Source of the DNA: Pseudovibrio ascidiaceicola
GTDB taxonomy: Bacteria; Pseudomonadota; Alphaproteobacteria; Rhizobiales; Stappiaceae
Length of the DNA: 64,000 nucleotides
Assembly: GCF_900114245.1 (NCBI RefSeq)
Contig: NZ_FOSK01000013.1
Location: 1 to 64,000 of the forward strand
Reading direction: 5' to 3'
In this document: positions 9,507-18,346 of the stretch, one piece after another
Layout: the number at the start of each line of letters is the position of its first letter
How positions within the stretch are numbered: position 1 is the stretch's first letter
Translations under genes and position numbers: made by a program
Notes under the pieces: model-generated
Databases searched by the model: none
What the model saw: the letters and a program-made list of their open reading frames with translations, nothing else
What the model was told of the DNA's origin: nothing

Positions 9507-10415
9507 TTATTTATTGAAGGCTTCGATCAGCTGTTTGAAGATGCGCGTGGTTGCCTGATAACCACCTTGCGCAATGTAGGTTGCGGCTGGATCAAGGTAG
9601 ATCACTTGCCCTTTCTTCCATGCTGCTGTGCTAGCCACGAGTTCATTATCCAGAACCTGGCGCGCGTTTTCAGCATCACTGCCGATTGCGGTTGCACGGT
9701 CCATCACCAACAGCCAGTCTGGGTTAGCCTTTTGAATGTACTCGAAAGACACTGCTTCACCATGAGAAGCGACTGCAACCTCAGCCATTGCTGGTTCAAT
9801 TTGCAGTTCGTCATGGAACCATCCAAACCGGGAACCCGGGCCGAATACAGAGGCCTTGGGGCCGTTGGTAAGAACAAACAGAGCCTTACCTTTGCCTTTA
9901 ACCGCTGCCTTCACTTGTTTTAGCAAGCTATTGTAATTGCGGGTAAGTTCGGCAGCTTCATCTTGCTTGTTGAAGATCTTACCGTAGGCTTCCAGGTGCG
10001 CAAGCAGTGTTACTGAAACTTCAGAGGAACTTGGTGTCATGTCAATGGTTGGTGCAAGCTCAGACAACGGTTTTGCTTGCTTACTGGAGCGGCCACCAAC
10101 GATAATCAGCTGAGGTTCAAGCGCATTGATTGCTTCAAAGTCTGGCTCAAAGAGAGTTCCGATGACATCTGCCTCAGACTGAACACCATCAAGATAGTCG
10201 ACATACATTTTGTTGACGACGCCTGCCGGCTGGACACCCAAAGCGTTGAGGTTGTCGACTGCTCCGATATCAAACACGACCAGGTTTTTTGGTTCAACAA
10301 CGACGCTGGCTTTGCCATTTGCGGTGTTGATTTCGACCTGTTCTGAAAGGGCTGGAGAAGCTGCCAGAGCAAGGCAAGCGAAAGCGGCAACTGATCTCGT
10401 TACGCGATGAAACAT
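9507..10415 (-). CDS. Periplasmic ferric-siderophore binding protein
   Basis: A 302-residue solute-binding protein of the CeuE/YclQ/VctP type (class III periplasmic binding fold). Residues 1-24 are a Sec signal peptide ending in SPALS; no lipobox is present, so it should be free in the periplasm. Family features include VVFDIGAVDNLNALG near the N-terminus, PQLIIVGGRSS in the first lobe, and a C-terminal lobe with NPDWLLVMDR and a GGYQA segment. It is the first gene of the transporter set. An operator-like palindrome at 10540-10551 lies in its upstream region. Confidence 0.9.
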   Translation of the reverse strand: MFHRVTRSVAAFACLALAASPALSEQVEINTANGKASVVVEPKNLVVFDIGAVDNLNALGVQPAGVVNKMYVDYLDGVQSEADVIGTLFEPDFEAINALEPQLIIVGGRSSKQAKPLSELAPTIDMTPSSSEVSVTLLAHLEAYGKIFNKQDEAAELTRNYNSLLKQVKAAVKGKGKALFVLTNGPKASVFGPGSRFGWFHDELQIEPAMAEVAVASHGEAVSFEYIQKANPDWLLVMDRATAIGSDAENARQVLDNELVASTAAWKKGQVIYLDPAATYIAQGGYQATTRIFKQLIEAFNK

Positions 10416-10539
10416 TTCTAACTCCGTTGGATAGATGTCTCATGGCTTGGCGTCAGAGCCTGGCTGTTGAGCTTTGTTTCTATCTAAAATCAAAAAATGA
10501 GGAAGTCCAACAATACCTGAGGTTTACACTCAGATATTT

Positions 10540-10551
10540 ATGCAGTTGCAT
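10540..10551. promoter_or_regulatory. Operator-like palindrome ATGCA-N2-TGCAT upstream of the transporter operon
   Basis: ATGCAGTTGCAT followed by CTA lies 125 bases before the binding-protein start, in the only non-coding stretch between that gene and the esterase. The same core with CTA recurs upstream of the TonB receptor at 16345. Because both genes are iron-uptake genes, an iron regulator (Fur family, RirA) or the local AraC protein could bind it. That is inference. Confidence 0.45.
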
Positions 10552-10571
10552 CTAAACAGGTTCCGGATGCG

Positions 10572-12170
10572 TCATGGCCCGTCCTTCCCAATCAGGTGAA
10601 TAAGACCATCACTGAGGATGGTTTGCCACGAGAATAAGTCATGGCCCGCAGCGTAGGTTTCCAGCTTCACCTGATAATTTTTAGCAATCAGAACATCTCT
10701 AAGATATTGGTTGGAATAAAGTATTCCAACTCCTCGACCGGCTACACTTTTCTCAAAGAGACCTGCACTGAGGAAAAAACGGACATCTTGGCGAGGGGCA
10801 TTAGCAACAAGGCTTGCGACGTAATTCTCGTTATTATTCTCTGAGTACCAATAGGATCCAGACATGGAGAGTACGTTTCCAAAGTGCTGTGGGTAGCGCA
10901 GAGCGATGGTGCTTGATGCAAGTCCACCAAAACTGGAACCTGCCAAGATGGTTCTTTCTGGCGCTATGGATGTGCCAAGTTCCGCCTGCGCAAATGGCAG
11001 TAGTGTCTCGGAGATAAAGGCAGCGAACTGAGCGTTGTTGGGGAGCTCAACGGTTCGTGTTTTAGAATCTATGTGAGATATGAAAATGGCAGCTATTGGC
11101 GGAATTACACTGTCTGCGACCATGTTATCCAAAATATCTGGAACTGAGACACGGCCATTATAGTGTTCTGAATCAAACATGATGAGCAACGGAGCGGTTG
11201 CTTTAGATGCTTCATAGCCTTCGGAACGATATAGCCAGATATCCCGTTTGTTCCCAAGGGCTTTACTCTCAATTTCATACTGCTTGATCTGGCTTTTTGC
11301 GACTACCTGATCACCAAGGAAACGAGGAGATGCTGCTTCTGGTAGCAGAACTGTTGAGTGCTGATTGTAGGGATCGATTGCATCAGCAGGCCAAGGATGT
11401 TTGTTGAGTGGATCTGCTGCCAGAGTTGCCAGAATTGCTCTGCGGCGCTCCACCCATGTGCCTGAAATCACGGGCACATCAATAGCCAGTTGATAGGAAA
11501 GACGAGTGGTGTTTGGAACGATGAATGACTTGAACCAGACATCACTGCCTGTAAGTCGCTCAAGTTCCTCATGATTGCTTGTTGGGGCACCAAGAAGACG
11601 GACGCCGGTTTTGGCACCTCTTGCAAGGAATGTCAGGATGCTTTCGCCATTCCCGTTGTCTTCGATCAACGGTGTGCCTTTCTGCTCGACCTCTGTCCAG
11701 AAGGTATCGGTTGAACTGCCTGCTCTTAGTTGATCTGCAAGGTGAGAAAGACGCGGGCTAAGATATTTGATCTGTTGGGATTCCTGGTGTCTAATACTAA
11801 CTTGTTTGATGACCGAGAGTGTGAAGTTTCCAGTTTCAATCGCGGATACCTTGAGGCTTATTGGAGCATCACCAGCGACCAACAGGAATGGTGCACGTCC
11901 GGTGTTGGCAGAGACAAACCTGCGTATATGAGCGCCGGTCAAACGATCAATACTGTCCAGATTGAAGCGGCCCGAATCCACTCGCCAACCAAGTTGGACG
12001 TAGTCCCCTGGTTTTGCTTTCAGCTCAAAGGTCTCCTCGTGACCTTGTTGAAGAAAACGTACTTCAGCCGGGGTGTCCGCTTTTGAAAGTTCGAGTGTGA
12101 ACCCTGACGATACACTTTGAGACATCATAAAAACGATCAACCCAATTAGAGTTTTCCTGAGTGAAAACAT
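10572..12170 (-). CDS. Periplasmic Fes-like ferric-siderophore esterase
   Basis: A 532-residue alpha/beta hydrolase of the enterochelin esterase family. The N-terminal part has the beta-rich domain of Fes-like esterases; the C-terminal part has the nucleophile elbow GSSFGG (Ser413) and a candidate catalytic histidine in AGHD (about 510). Start 12170 is chosen because AGGTG precedes it and it yields a clear signal peptide (hydrophobic IGLIVFMM, cleavage near SSG). The enzyme is therefore probably periplasmic, like PfeE and IroE, cutting a tri-catechol lactone after uptake rather than in the cytoplasm like Fes. It lies 66 bases downstream of the TonB receptor gene and probably shares its transcript. 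Confidence 0.85.
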   Translation of the reverse strand: MFSLRKTLIGLIVFMMSQSVSSGFTLELSKADTPAEVRFLQQGHEETFELKAKPGDYVQLGWRVDSGRFNLDSIDRLTGAHIRRFVSANTGRAPFLLVAGDAPISLKVSAIETGNFTLSVIKQVSIRHQESQQIKYLSPRLSHLADQLRAGSSTDTFWTEVEQKGTPLIEDNGNGESILTFLARGAKTGVRLLGAPTSNHEELERLTGSDVWFKSFIVPNTTRLSYQLAIDVPVISGTWVERRRAILATLAADPLNKHPWPADAIDPYNQHSTVLLPEAASPRFLGDQVVAKSQIKQYEIESKALGNKRDIWLYRSEGYEASKATAPLLIMFDSEHYNGRVSVPDILDNMVADSVIPPIAAIFISHIDSKTRTVELPNNAQFAAFISETLLPFAQAELGTSIAPERTILAGSSFGGLASSTIALRYPQHFGNVLSMSGSYWYSENNNENYVASLVANAPRQDVRFFLSAGLFEKSVAGRGVGILYSNQYLRDVLIAKNYQVKLETYAAGHDLFSWQTILSDGLIHLIGKDGP

Positions 12171-12236
12171 AGCGATACACCTATACGTATTGAAGGTGGA
12201 CGTGGGTCCACCTCCCTGCCCTTTCATCATTGGAAA

Positions 12237-14273
12237 TCAGAAACGAGTGGTGCCTGAGATGAAATAGCGGCGACCATCGACATTGAACTCATCCCAGTCT
12301 GTTTTCAGGATCTGATTGTCTGCAATGTTCAGCACGCCAGCGCGCAATGTGAAGTTCTCGGTTATGTCATAGCGGCCTGTGAAGTCTGCTGTGATGTAAC
12401 CATCTACTTTGCGGGCAAATGCCATGTCTCCATTGGCCGGAACTGAAGTGTATTGCTCGCCTACGTAATTGGCAGATAACGCAAAACTGAGCTTTTCGTT
12501 GAAACTGTAATCCAGTTTGATGTTTGCAGTATGCTCTGGCTGGAATGCAAGTGGAGCATCATTCGCGCTTGTATTTTTCGCGTCCAGATAGGTGTAGTTG
12601 GCAGAGACTGTTAGCTCGTCTGTTGGATGCAGTGTCAGGTTGGCCTCGATCCCCATTGTTCGGGCTTCTTCAATGTTCTCAAACTTGAAGATCGGTTTGC
12701 CATCTGCGGTAAGGCCAACATAATTCGAATAGGTCTGAGCAACAGTTACATCTGCTATTCTGGCAGGTGGAAACTGGATCATGTCTTTGATCGTATTATG
12801 GAAACCGGTTATGCCAGCACTCCATTTTGCTTCGTTATATTTAAAACCAGCCTCAAAGCTGCTGCCAACTTCCGGATTTAAATCTTCTGCCCCTCCAAGA
12901 AAACAACTGCCACCGCAAGAAACTTGGTTCCAGTTTGGGGACATCTGCAGCAGGGTTGGTGCTTTGAAGGATGAGGACCAACCGCCTTTGAATGTCAGGG
13001 CTTGTGTGAGGTGATAAACGCCGTAAATGCGAGGGCTGGCATTCCAGCCGAATTTTTCGTGTTTGTCCAGGCGCCCTCCAAGTGTCACCTCAAAATCTTC
13101 AGTGATTTCAAGGCGATCTTCAACGAAAGCTGCGGCTTGCCAGAGGGAGTTGTCTGAACCACCCTCGCCTACAAGGACATACTTGTCTTCGAGGGATTGA
13201 TGTTGGTAAGTCGCGCCGACGGTGATGAAGTTCGGGACCAAGAGGTCTGCATCAAAGCTGACTTTGCCGTCTCCGTTAAAGTTGTAGGCTGTGTTTGGCA
13301 TATCGACACCAGCGGTGTTTCCGTGGCCGTAGGAATTGTCGATCCGGTCACCAAAGACACGTAGTTCTGTCTCACCAAATTCGTAGGACCCATGATGAGT
13401 TATCCCCGCTGAATACCTGTCCAACGTGGTCTTATCGTGCGTGCGTTTGCTGTAACCTGCGTTGAAATCAACGGAATTTTGTTCGTTTACGTCCCAGGTG
13501 ACCGTCGTATCAAGGTGTTTGTTATCACTTTTGGCGAACCCTGCATTGGCTCGTCCGCTTGGGCTGTCAGGATTCAAGCTGCTTGAATCTTTGCGGCGGA
13601 AATCCCAACTGCCGTAAGTTCTCATGAAGAGTTTGTCTTTGAGGATTGGACCTGAAAGATTGAAGCCCGTACGGCCATAATCACCGGATTTGCGGTTCTC
13701 CTGAAGGGTATATTCGTTGGTAAGTGAGCCGTGCCATTCCTCAGTTTCCTTCTTGGTGATGATGTTGACAACACCGCCAATTGCATCGGAACCGTAGAGC
13801 GAGGACATGGGACCGCGAACGATTTCAATACGTTCGACCGCTTCGAGAGGAACCCAGCCGGAATCGTAGTCGTTTCCGCGGAACGCGTTTGGAGCAGAGG
13901 TGACGCGTTTTCCATCGATCAGGAACAACGTGTAATTTTCGTTCAGACCGCGGATCTGCACTTTGTTGAGATTGCCAGCTCTGTTGAAAGTGAGGCCTTC
14001 TACACTTTCCAGAAGGGAACGAACGTCTCGAGCGCCCTGATTTTCCAAGTCTTCTGCGGTGATAACGGAGATACTTGCAGGCGCGTTCTTGTAGGTCACT
14101 TCAGAAGCTGAGGCTGTGACGACCACTTCATCCAGCAGTTTATTCTCCTGTGCGGACGCCATTGAAGCGCAAGTCAGCGCGGTTGAAACCAATAAGAGGT
14201 TTAGTGCGTTCATTTGCGTTTTTTGCGTAAAACGGGCGTTCTTAAGTGCTCTATCAACGTCGCGGCTAGACAT
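12237..14273 (-). CDS. TonB-dependent catecholate siderophore receptor (FepA/IrgA/CirA type)
   Basis: A 678-residue outer-membrane receptor. ATG at 14273 is chosen because GGAG lies 8 bases upstream; an upstream TTG is part of that ribosome-binding site. A long leader contains a signal peptide (LLLVSTALTCASMASA). The TonB box is DEVVVTAS, followed by a plug domain with QIRGLNENYTLFLIDGKRV and RIEIVRGPMSSLYGSDAIGGVVNIIT, then a 22-strand-type barrel ending in the terminal phenylalanine of SGTTRF. The plug is most like FepA/IrgA/ViuA receptors. The neighbouring esterase and ABC transporter support a catechol ligand. The divergent AraC gene is the likely regulator. Confidence 0.92.
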   Translation of the reverse strand: MSSRDVDRALKNARFTQKTQMNALNLLLVSTALTCASMASAQENKLLDEVVVTASASEVTYKNAPASISVITAEDLENQGARDVRSLLESVEGLTFNRAGNLNKVQIRGLNENYTLFLIDGKRVTSAPNAFRGNDYDSGWVPLEAVERIEIVRGPMSSLYGSDAIGGVVNIITKKETEEWHGSLTNEYTLQENRKSGDYGRTGFNLSGPILKDKLFMRTYGSWDFRRKDSSSLNPDSPSGRANAGFAKSDNKHLDTTVTWDVNEQNSVDFNAGYSKRTHDKTTLDRYSAGITHHGSYEFGETELRVFGDRIDNSYGHGNTAGVDMPNTAYNFNGDGKVSFDADLLVPNFITVGATYQHQSLEDKYVLVGEGGSDNSLWQAAAFVEDRLEITEDFEVTLGGRLDKHEKFGWNASPRIYGVYHLTQALTFKGGWSSSFKAPTLLQMSPNWNQVSCGGSCFLGGAEDLNPEVGSSFEAGFKYNEAKWSAGITGFHNTIKDMIQFPPARIADVTVAQTYSNYVGLTADGKPIFKFENIEEARTMGIEANLTLHPTDELTVSANYTYLDAKNTSANDAPLAFQPEHTANIKLDYSFNEKLSFALSANYVGEQYTSVPANGDMAFARKVDGYITADFTGRYDITENFTLRAGVLNIADNQILKTDWDEFNVDGRRYFISGTTRF

Positions 14274-14410
14274 CGAGACATTCTCCAATCGTATCCGCGC
14301 GACAGCACAGCACCATGAGCGCTCGCATTACGTAGCAAGCACTTTGGGCACCTCTTTACCGAGATGTTCATGAGCTGGAAGGTCGCGCTGGACTTACTTC
14401 ATTTATACGA

Positions 14411-14434
14411 AGTTTTAAACTTGACTTCAAAACT
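14411..14434. promoter_or_regulatory. Possible operator in the receptor/AraC divergent promoter region
   Basis: AGTTTT (14411-14416) and AAAACT (14429-14434) are inverted copies separated by 12 bases, in the 173-base gap between the divergent TonB receptor and AraC genes. AraC-type siderophore regulators usually bind in such a gap. The repeat is short and AT-rich, so chance is possible. Confidence 0.3.
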
Positions 14435-14446
14435 CATAATATATTT

Positions 14447-15397
14447 ATGAGGGGGTGTTCGTCGATTGGAAATGCATTGGCGCGTGCGCCAAAAACATAT
14501 TCATTCGCGCCAGTGAAAAGTCAGGGGGCACTTTACGTGCAGATTGAGCAGCAGATCCGAGTCAGAGTCCTGGATGAGACTATGGGCCACCATGAACATG
14601 ACGGTCTGGTGGAACTCTCACCTATTTTCCAGATTTTCATTTATCTGGAAGGTCAGCAGCAATTTTACATTGATGATGTCTATTTTGATCTGGATGCCGG
14701 GGATCACGAAGCACCCAAACCTCAGGCGCTGCTGTTCAACCTAAGAAAACCTGCCAATCTGCGCTTGAAGCCGAGTCAAGCCGGTCACTCCTTGCGCAAG
14801 GTCGGCATCGCCGCTCAACCGGACTGGTATGGTGCAATTGGTTTTCAGGCCTCTGCTCTTTCTGAGGAAGTGCGGAGCTTTATGAATGGCCATCTGAACT
14901 ACTTCATCTGGCAGCCAGATGAGCGCATGGTGGACTGTGCTGCGCGAATTTTGGCTATGACCGATGATGAGGCTGACGAAATCAGCGGGCTACAAAGGCA
15001 AGCCGAAGCGTTAAGCCTGATGTCTCAGAGCTGCGCGCATTTGCAAGGGGCGGTACAGGCCGAGAAGCCGGAAGCGGACAGCCAATTACGGATCAAAGGA
15101 TTGAAGGTGCGCGAGTTTCTGCTGGAGCATCTGGAGGAAGACCTTTCGATCGAGCGGATCTCCAAAGAAACGGGCCTCAGCAAACGCAGCATTCAGCGCC
15201 ACTTCAAAGATAAATACAATCTGACAGTCTCTGATTTCATTCGCAAACAACGTTTGGAGAAGGCCCGGCAAGCCATCAATAAAGGCGGCATTACTGTTTC
15301 TGAAGCTGCCTATATGGCGGGATATAACAGCCCGTCCAGCTTTAGCAATGCCTTTAAGCGGGTCTATGGCTCAGCGCCGAAGACCTGGCGAACATAG
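14447..15397 (+). CDS. AraC-family transcriptional regulator
   Basis: A 316-residue regulator. The C-terminal ~100 residues hold the two helix-turn-helix motifs of AraC/XylS proteins (ISKETGLSKRSIQRHFKDKYNLTV, then VSEAAYMAGYNSPSSFSNAFKRVYG). The N-terminal ~200 residues would sense a ligand. Divergent placement beside a TonB receptor suggests a PchR/AlcR-like activator that responds to ferric siderophore. The ATG at 14447 has no clear ribosome-binding site; a TTG about ten codons later is a possible alternative start. It is followed by the ferritin gene in the same direction. Confidence 0.85.
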   Translation: MRGCSSIGNALARAPKTYSFAPVKSQGALYVQIEQQIRVRVLDETMGHHEHDGLVELSPIFQIFIYLEGQQQFYIDDVYFDLDAGDHEAPKPQALLFNLRKPANLRLKPSQAGHSLRKVGIAAQPDWYGAIGFQASALSEEVRSFMNGHLNYFIWQPDERMVDCAARILAMTDDEADEISGLQRQAEALSLMSQSCAHLQGAVQAEKPEADSQLRIKGLKVREFLLEHLEEDLSIERISKETGLSKRSIQRHFKDKYNLTVSDFIRKQRLEKARQAINKGGITVSEAAYMAGYNSPSSFSNAFKRVYGSAPKTWRT

Positions 15398-15469
15398 AAC
15401 ATGAGCTCGCGAAATAGGCATTTCTGAAACTGCTAATCACTTGCAATTGCTAAGATAATTCTTCTCAAA

Positions 15470-15483
15470 TTGACTTTAGTCAA
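15470..15483. promoter_or_regulatory. Palindrome TTGACT-TT-AGTCAA upstream of ferritin
   Basis: A perfect 14-base palindrome 59 bases before the ferritin start. Ferritin genes in alphaproteobacteria are commonly controlled by iron-responsive regulators, so this could be an operator. It also contains TTGACT, which could serve as a -35 box. Confidence 0.35.
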
Positions 15484-15542
15484 AGCGAATAGTTTGTAGC
15501 TCTTCAAATCTGTCTCCACAAAATTACTGATTGGAGAATCCG

Positions 15543-16037
15543 ATGAAGCTCAACACAAAAGTCGCAGAAGCTCTTAACCAGCAAATCAATGCTGAGCTGA
15601 GTGCCTCTTACGTCTATCTCGCTGTGGCTGCTTATTTTGACTCTATTGAGCTGCCAGGTTTTGCAAAGTGGTTCCGTCTTCATTCAAAAGAAGAAACTGA
15701 CCACGCAATGCGGATTTACGACTTCATCGTAAAGCGCGACTCTCGCGTTACACTGGAAGGCATACCCGCTCCTACTGTTGAATTTGATTCAGCAGAGGCT
15801 GCTATTGAGTTGGCCATGAAGATGGAAGTGAAGGTCACAGCGCAAATCCATGCTCTGTTTGATCTTGCTCATGATGAAAAGGAATACGGCACACAAAATA
15901 TGCTGCACTGGTTCCTTGAAGAGCAGATTGAAGAAGAAGATCTGTTCCGCCGTGTTCTTGACCAAGTGAAAGCTGCTGGTGATGACCGTTGGCACCTGCT
16001 GACACTTGATGATCAGATGGGCCAGCGCCAGGCTTAA
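15543..16037 (+). CDS. ftnA: Non-haem ferritin
   Basis: A 164-residue iron-storage protein that oxidises Fe(II) and holds Fe(III) in a 24-subunit cytoplasmic shell. The FtnA pattern is clear: E18 and Y25 in NAELSASYVY, the E51-x-x-H54 ferroxidase pair in KEETDH, and the later glutamate in WFLEEQIEEE. ATG at 15543 has GGAGAATCC immediately upstream; an in-frame TTG at 15531 is part of that site. The location between two iron-uptake units fits storage of imported iron. It ends at a strong terminator. Confidence 0.95.
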   Translation: MKLNTKVAEALNQQINAELSASYVYLAVAAYFDSIELPGFAKWFRLHSKEETDHAMRIYDFIVKRDSRVTLEGIPAPTVEFDSAEAAIELAMKMEVKVTAQIHALFDLAHDEKEYGTQNMLHWFLEEQIEEEDLFRRVLDQVKAAGDDRWHLLTLDDQMGQRQA

Positions 16038-16052
16038 ATCTCTTTTTATTGT

Positions 16053-16088
16053 AAAGCCCTCGCTATACTTTTAGCGGGGGCTTTTTTT
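16053..16088 (+). terminator. Rho-independent terminator after ferritin
   Basis: AAGCCCTCGCTA pairs with TAGCGGGGGCTT, with one T-G wobble, and is followed by seven or more T residues. Confidence 0.9.
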
Positions 16089-16226
16089 GTTTTGTGCGCG
16101 GTGATGTTTGGACACCCCCTGTCAAATTCGGCAGATACACACAGATCAAATTTTAATGAGAAACACATAACACATTGCATTTTATGGTGATTTCAGTTCA
16201 GCGATCAAATCGCACAGGTATATACA

Positions 16227-16248
16227 TATAGATGCACTTGCATCTATA
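16227..16248. promoter_or_regulatory. 22-bp perfect palindrome upstream of the second TonB receptor
   Basis: Ten-base arms TATAGATGCA and TGCATCTATA flank a CT centre, 97 bases before the receptor start. The core ATGCA-N2-TGCAT plus CTA matches the site at 10540 before the siderophore transporter. Length, symmetry and position make this the best operator candidate in the window. The bound regulator is unknown. Confidence 0.6.
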
Positions 16249-16344
16249 ATTGCGCTCCAATATACCCTCGCGCATAAACATGAGTAATTATCTCATATTT
16301 GATTCGCCGTAGGTAATACGGCCAATATGCGGGTGGGGATCCTA

Positions 16345-18312
16345 ATGAAGAAACTTCGGTGGCGTTTGCTTGTTTCCGTTTGTGTTTTAAACGGCGCTTA
16401 TTTTTCTATCGGGGCTGCAGCACAGGATAGTGTGGATGCCAGCGAGGAGCTGGACCCTGTTGTTGTCTACAGTTTCAACAATGACCGCTTTGCAGTGGCT
16501 GCAGACAGAAACACCTCAATCTACGTTTCAACTCAAGCGATTGAAGCCGCAGAGATGGGCGATCTTCGCGATGTGTTTGCTGAGAATGCCTCAGTAACGG
16601 TTGGTGGCGGTATCCCGATTGCCCAGAAAATCTTCGTCAATGGTGTGGATGCTCTCAACCTGAACATGACCATTGAAGGTGCGATGCAAAACAACCGTGC
16701 GTTCCACCATGTGACAGCTAATGCCATTGATCCAGCACTGTTACGTGCGGTGCGTGTGGATGCGGGTGTTGCAGCAGCTGATTCTGGACCAAATGCTCTG
16801 GGCGGTTCGATCGCCTTTCAGCTGATTGACGCACTGGACCTGCTGGAAGATGGCGAGACCATGGGCGGCAAAGCCACGTTGAGCTTCGATACAAACGGCA
16901 ACACGTTCTCCCAAGCTCTGACTGGCTTTGCGGAGCACAACGGCTTTGATATTCTGGCCTTCGCTAAAAACGCCAAGGGGCAGGACTACACCTCTGGCGG
17001 CGACTGGGAAATCCCGGGAACCGGAGCAAACTTGCAGACCGGCCTACTCAAAGCCGGCTACTCCTCAGAGAGCGGACACCGGTTTGAGATTTCCGGTATG
17101 ATGCTGAAGGATAAGGAAGAGCGTCCTTATCGTGCTAACTTTGGTGCTTTCAAAGGCACTTCACCGACCCGCATTTACGATACGATGCGTAAGAGCTTCT
17201 CGTTCCGTTATGAGCATTTGGAACCTACGGACCTTTATGATCCAGAGATCGTGCTTGGCTTCAGTGAGAGCAACATCGATGTGGAGGAGAGCAAAGGGAC
17301 TTCCAACACTTTGAATGGCAAGCTGGCAAACACCTTCCACTTTAATGATGTGACCAGCTTCACGACTGGCGTCGATTTTTATCGTAAGACCTCCCAGTTC
17401 GAAGACTCAGCCCAAGATCCGACAGAGACTGCCAATAACTTTGGTGCGTTTGGGCAAGTTCGATCAGAGGTACTCTCCGGCCTTGAAGTTTCCGTTGGTG
17501 CGCGGGTGGATCATCAAAGTTTTGAAGGTATTTCAGAGTTTGATGCCAGAGCGACGGGAGCGAGCGGCAATGCGTCCGTCTCCTATGAGCTTGTAGACGG
17601 TTTCAAGCTGAAAGCGGGATATGCCAATGTGTTTGGTGGATACGCGCTGGAGGATAACTACCTCTTCTGGACTGACTGGAACTACGCACAGTTCAAGCCG
17701 TCACGCTCTCAAAACGTTACAGCAGGGTTTGAGTTTGAACGGCAAGGCCTTTCTTTCTCCGGCAATATTTTTAGAACCGAGATCAAGAATGCTCGTGGAG
17801 AAGAGCAGATCAAAACACCTACAAAGGTTTACCATGTTGTTTCTAAAGACGTGACGACAACAGGCTTTAACCTTGCTGCGGGCTATCAGTGGCAATCCGG
17901 TTTTGCCAGGTTGACCTACTCCTATACCGAGGCTGAGGTGGAAGGCAGTCATGCCAGTTCATATTCTGCATTGGATCTGGCTGCACCTTTGGGGCAAGTC
18001 CTTGCATTCAATGTTTCTCATCGGCTGGATGATTATGATCTGACCATTGGCGGTGATATTCAAGGGGCGTTCGATTATGACACCGGAGCAACCGGAGATT
18101 CAGATCGAACACTGGAAGGCTATGCGGTTGTCGGGTTGTTTGCGGAATATGAACCAGAGCAGATTGATGGTTTGAAACTTCGTGTTGAAGCGAACAACAT
18201 TTTTGATGAGGATTACTCAGACCGGGGAACCTATGGGGGCGATTACAACGTTATTGGCACTCTGAAGGAACCGGGGCGTTCCTTTAGCCTTACGGCAAAC
18301 TACCGGTTCTAG
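16345..18312 (+). CDS. TonB-dependent outer-membrane receptor
   Basis: A 655-residue receptor. ATG at 16345 follows GGGGATCC and begins a signal peptide ending near GAAAQ. The TonB-box-like segment is LDPVVVYS. The plug contains QKIFVNGVDALN and a region ending ALGGSIAF; the barrel ends in the aromatic terminus TANYRF. The plug lacks the usual RGP...YG signature and has VDAGVAAADSGPNALGG instead, so it belongs to a divergent subgroup. The ligand (siderophore, haem or other chelate) cannot be named from sequence. A regulatory palindrome upstream and ferritin next door point to iron. Confidence 0.88.
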   Translation: MKKLRWRLLVSVCVLNGAYFSIGAAAQDSVDASEELDPVVVYSFNNDRFAVAADRNTSIYVSTQAIEAAEMGDLRDVFAENASVTVGGGIPIAQKIFVNGVDALNLNMTIEGAMQNNRAFHHVTANAIDPALLRAVRVDAGVAAADSGPNALGGSIAFQLIDALDLLEDGETMGGKATLSFDTNGNTFSQALTGFAEHNGFDILAFAKNAKGQDYTSGGDWEIPGTGANLQTGLLKAGYSSESGHRFEISGMMLKDKEERPYRANFGAFKGTSPTRIYDTMRKSFSFRYEHLEPTDLYDPEIVLGFSESNIDVEESKGTSNTLNGKLANTFHFNDVTSFTTGVDFYRKTSQFEDSAQDPTETANNFGAFGQVRSEVLSGLEVSVGARVDHQSFEGISEFDARATGASGNASVSYELVDGFKLKAGYANVFGGYALEDNYLFWTDWNYAQFKPSRSQNVTAGFEFERQGLSFSGNIFRTEIKNARGEEQIKTPTKVYHVVSKDVTTTGFNLAAGYQWQSGFARLTYSYTEAEVEGSHASSYSALDLAAPLGQVLAFNVSHRLDDYDLTIGGDIQGAFDYDTGATGDSDRTLEGYAVVGLFAEYEPEQIDGLKLRVEANNIFDEDYSDRGTYGGDYNVIGTLKEPGRSFSLTANYRF

Positions 18313-18320
18313 GAAACGTG

Positions 18321-18346
18321 AGGGTCGCTTTTTAGCGGCCCTTTTT
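18321..18346 (+). terminator. Rho-independent terminator after the second TonB receptor
   Basis: AGGGTCGCT pairs with AGCGGCCCT (one T-G wobble) and is followed by TTTTTA. It just touches the stop of the convergent MarR gene and may serve both genes. Confidence 0.8.
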
